From positions 1 to 24,704 of the forward strand of contig CAZJKM010000035.1 of the NCBI GenBank assembly GCA_964546645.1: 24,704 nucleotides of DNA. Reading direction: 5' to 3'. Within the stretch, counting starts at the first letter, position 1; each line of letters opens with the position of its first letter. The DNA comes from A37T11 sp964546645 (GTDB taxonomy: Bacteria > Bacteroidota > Bacteroidia > Sphingobacteriales > Sphingobacteriaceae). Shown piece after piece: positions 22,843 to 24,704 of this stretch. The position numbers were made by a program, and so were the translations under genes. The notes under the pieces were generated by a model. The model did no database searches. It was not told where the DNA came from and worked only from the letters and a program-made list of their open reading frames with translations.

Positions 22843-24211
22843 CGATTCCATATTTTTCCAGCTTGTTATACAGGGTTTTCCGGTCGATATTAAGCAGCTG
22901 CGCAGCTTTACTTTTATTATACTTTACTTTCTGGAGTACTTCAATGATCAGCTTACGCTCATGCGCTTCACTATGCGACTTGAGGTCAACGGCATCCCTT
23001 ACCGGCTGAGGCGAGGTGGAAGGCCTCATGGAATAAACCATCTCATCCGGAAGCGCGGAGACACCCGCTTCACTACCCTGAGTAAGCAATACCATTCGTT
23101 TAATGACATTCTTCAGCTCCCGCAAATTGCCGGGCCAATCATAATTTTCAAAGATATACCTCACCTCATCACTCAATGTTGTTACCCCCCGGCCCAGTTC
23201 TTCATTTGCTCTACTGACAAAATAATCAATGAATATCGGCAAGTCATTACCGCGATCGCGTAAGGCAGGCACAATAATTTCAAACTCATTGATCCGGTGA
23301 TAGAGGTCTTCCCTGAATCCACCACTCGCTGTGCTGCCCAGCAGATCATCATTAGTAGCCGCTATCACCCGCACATCTACCTGGATCTGTTTATTGGCTC
23401 CGATAGGTTGGATAACACGCTCTTGCAATGCTCTTAGTAATTTCACCTGTACATCGTAACTGAGGTTGCCTATTTCATCCAGGAAAAGCGTTCCCCCGTC
23501 AGCCTCCTCAAACTGCCCCCGTTTATCCGTAAGCGCACCCGTAAATGAGCCTTTTATATGCCCAAACAGCTCACTGGCAGCCAACTCTTTAGACAAAGTC
23601 CCACAATCAATCGAGATGAACGGCTTATCTGAACGGTTGCTGAACTGGTGGATGGCACGGGCCACGTACTCCTTTCCTGTACCGCTTTCGCCACGTACCA
23701 GCACAGACATCTCTGTGGGTGCCACGAGCCTGATATATTCGTGCAGTTTCCTGGCTGCCTGACTTTTACCCTCCACATACTCCGGCAGGGCACGCAATGC
23801 CTGCTTCACCTGTTTAGACGGTTGTACCCGGGGTGCCCCTCCCATAGCAGGCTCCTGCTTCAGGGCGTCATTCATGATCATTAGCAACTCATCCGGATTC
23901 ACCGGTTTTGTAATATAGTCAAAAACACCCTGGCGCATTGCCCGCACCGCCGTACGCACATCATTAAAACTGGTCATGATCACCACGGGCACCTGTATCT
24001 TATTCGTACGCATGGCATCCAGTACATCCTGTCCGGTACCGTCCGACAGCCGGTAATCCAGCAATATCAAATCAAACCGGTCACGACGTAATGCTTCAAC
24101 CGCACTTTTTACGGTATACTTTATGACGGATTCGTGGCCATTACGCTTTAAAAACCCTTCCAATATAGCGGAAAACGTCGTATCATCTTCAACCAGCAGT
24201 ATGTTGGCCAT
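22838..24211 (-). CDS. NtrC-type sigma-54-dependent response regulator
   Basis: A 457-residue transcription activator. The receiver domain (about 1-120) has the acidic pair in VEDD, phospho-acceptor D52 (LLDYRLSDG) and K102. The AAA+ domain (about 145-375) has Walker A GESGTGKE (174-181), the sigma-54 contact loop GSFTGA (221-226; the common form is GAFTGA), Walker B TLFLDEIG (241-248), and an arginine-finger region near DVRVIAATN. The C-terminal Fis-type helix-turn-helix (about 418-457) includes NKSKAAQLLNIDRKTLYNKL. It therefore opens RpoN promoters when phosphorylated. It starts at ATG 24211, 71 bases after icd in the same direction. No cognate kinase is adjacent on its strand; the hybrid kinase with HPt at 18002-20527 is a candidate partner. 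Confidence 0.95.
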   Translation of the reverse strand: MANILLVEDDTTFSAILEGFLKRNGHESVIKYTVKSAVEALRRDRFDLILLDYRLSDGTGQDVLDAMRTNKIQVPVVIMTSFNDVRTAVRAMRQGVFDYITKPVNPDELLMIMNDALKQEPAMGGAPRVQPSKQVKQALRALPEYVEGKSQAARKLHEYIRLVAPTEMSVLVRGESGTGKEYVARAIHQFSNRSDKPFISIDCGTLSKELAASELFGHIKGSFTGALTDKRGQFEEADGGTLFLDEIGNLSYDVQVKLLRALQERVIQPIGANKQIQVDVRVIAATNDDLLGSTASGGFREDLYHRINEFEIIVPALRDRGNDLPIFIDYFVSRANEELGRGVTTLSDEVRYIFENYDWPGNLRELKNVIKRMVLLTQGSEAGVSALPDEMVYSMRPSTSPQPVRDAVDLKSHSEAHERKLIIEVLQKVKYNKSKAAQLLNIDRKTLYNKLEKYGIE

Positions 24212-24282
24212 TTGCTATCATCTTATATTTTATTTAGAAACGTACCAATTCCTCTTTTTGTTACGTCCGGTTTCAGATTAAT

Positions 24283-24704
24283 TCAACCCTGTTCCATATT
24301 CCCGACCACAGCCCGTGCAAATTCACTGGTTTTCAACAGGGTCGCATCATCCATCTGGTTATAAAAATCAATCGTAACGGTTTTCTCAAGAATCGTCCGC
24401 TGCAGCGCCTTTACAATCAGGTCGGCGACATCCTGCCAACCAATATATTCAAACAGCATCACACCGCTCAGGATCACGGATGACGGATTCATGGTATCTG
24501 TATTGGCAAAACGCGGAGCTGTACCATGTGTAGCTTCAAAAACAGCATGTCCGGTATCATAATTAATATTCCCGCCCGGTGCAATACCAATCCCGCCAAC
24601 GATCGCCGCCAGTGCATCCGAGATATAATCACCATTCAGGTTAAGGGTGGCTATCACACTATAATCCTGCGGGTTCAGCAATATCTGCTGCAGAAAATTG
24701 TCGG
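24283..24704 (-). CDS. icd: NADP-dependent isocitrate dehydrogenase, C-terminal part
   Basis: The frame is open to the window edge, so about 140 C-terminal residues of the TCA-cycle enzyme that converts isocitrate to 2-oxoglutarate and CO2 are seen. DNFLQQILLNPQDY leads into VIATLNLNGDYISDALA, then GGIGIAPGGNINY and the coenzyme-binding ATHGTAPRFANTD, all typical of Icd. The codons upstream of the Met-like TTG continue the same frame (DNFLQQI), so the true start lies outside the window. It ends at TGA 24283-24285 and is followed by the sigma-54 activator. I see no clear terminator or promoter in the 71-base gap. Confidence 0.93.
   Translation of the reverse strand, partial: DNFLQQILLNPQDYSVIATLNLNGDYISDALAAIVGGIGIAPGGNINYDTGHAVFEATHGTAPRFANTDTMNPSSVILSGVMLFEYIGWQDVADLIVKALQRTILEKTVTIDFYNQMDDATLLKTSEFARAVVGNMEQG

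Noticed and set aside
1..24704. Toxin-antitoxin, defence, phage or biosynthetic gene system
   Set aside because: All long frames are accounted for by housekeeping, signalling, transport or sugar-oxidation genes; I found no nuclease-helicase sets, integrases, toxins or unusual composition that would suggest such a system.

Overview
The window looks like a chromosomal segment of a Bacteroidota bacterium, most likely of the Chitinophagaceae/Chitinophaga type. Supporting this are TAnnTTTG-type -7 promoter boxes in front of several genes, the block pheT - coiled-coil gene - zapA - rny, a FecR-like anchored protein, and a lipoprotein fusing ThuA, PQQ-type sugar dehydrogenase, PKD and cytochrome c domains. 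Base composition is moderate and genes are tightly packed. This assignment is inference from gene content; no rRNA or other marker gene is present. I found no CRISPR array, tRNA, transposase, phage gene or defence island.

Layout. 1-2263 (minus): the truncated C-terminal side of a fosmidomycin-resistance-like MFS exporter and a MurG-like glycosyltransferase, separated by 100 Ns. The Ns are flanked by an exact 55-bp duplicate, so the gap is probably an assembly artefact. 2367-7770 (minus): a housekeeping cluster of pheT, a small coiled-coil protein, zapA, a strong 6S-like RNA candidate, rny (RNase Y) and an Mpo1/DUF962 membrane protein. 7901-9189 (minus): radC and a FecR-like membrane-anchored protein. 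9356-10747 (plus): a His-rich putative outer-membrane barrel of unknown function, convergent with a large ThuA/sugar-dehydrogenase/PKD/cytochrome c lipoprotein at 10757-13777 (minus).

13943-17930 (plus): a tryptophan operon with a promoter, a 23-codon leader peptide carrying three consecutive Trp codons, an intrinsic terminator, then trpD-trpF-trpB-trpA. trpE, trpG and trpC are not in the cluster. This is a textbook ribosome-mediated attenuator placed in front of trpD. The spacers between the trp genes are made of low-complexity repeats, one of which runs into the start of trpF.

18002-22789 (plus): a hybrid histidine kinase (HisKA, HATPase, receiver, HPt) followed by an NfeD/YuaF-like membrane protein and a flotillin, a familiar membrane-scaffold pair. 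22838-24211 (minus): an NtrC-type sigma-54 activator that converges on the flotillin and could be the output regulator of the kinase. 24283-24704 (minus): the C-terminal part of NADP-isocitrate dehydrogenase, cut by the window edge.

The most interesting elements are non-coding: the 6S-like RNA between zapA and rny, the trp attenuator, a perfect 15-bp-stem hairpin between the divergent promoters at 13.8-13.97 kb, and a family of ATGATGAATGATGAG-like intergenic repeats seen at three places.
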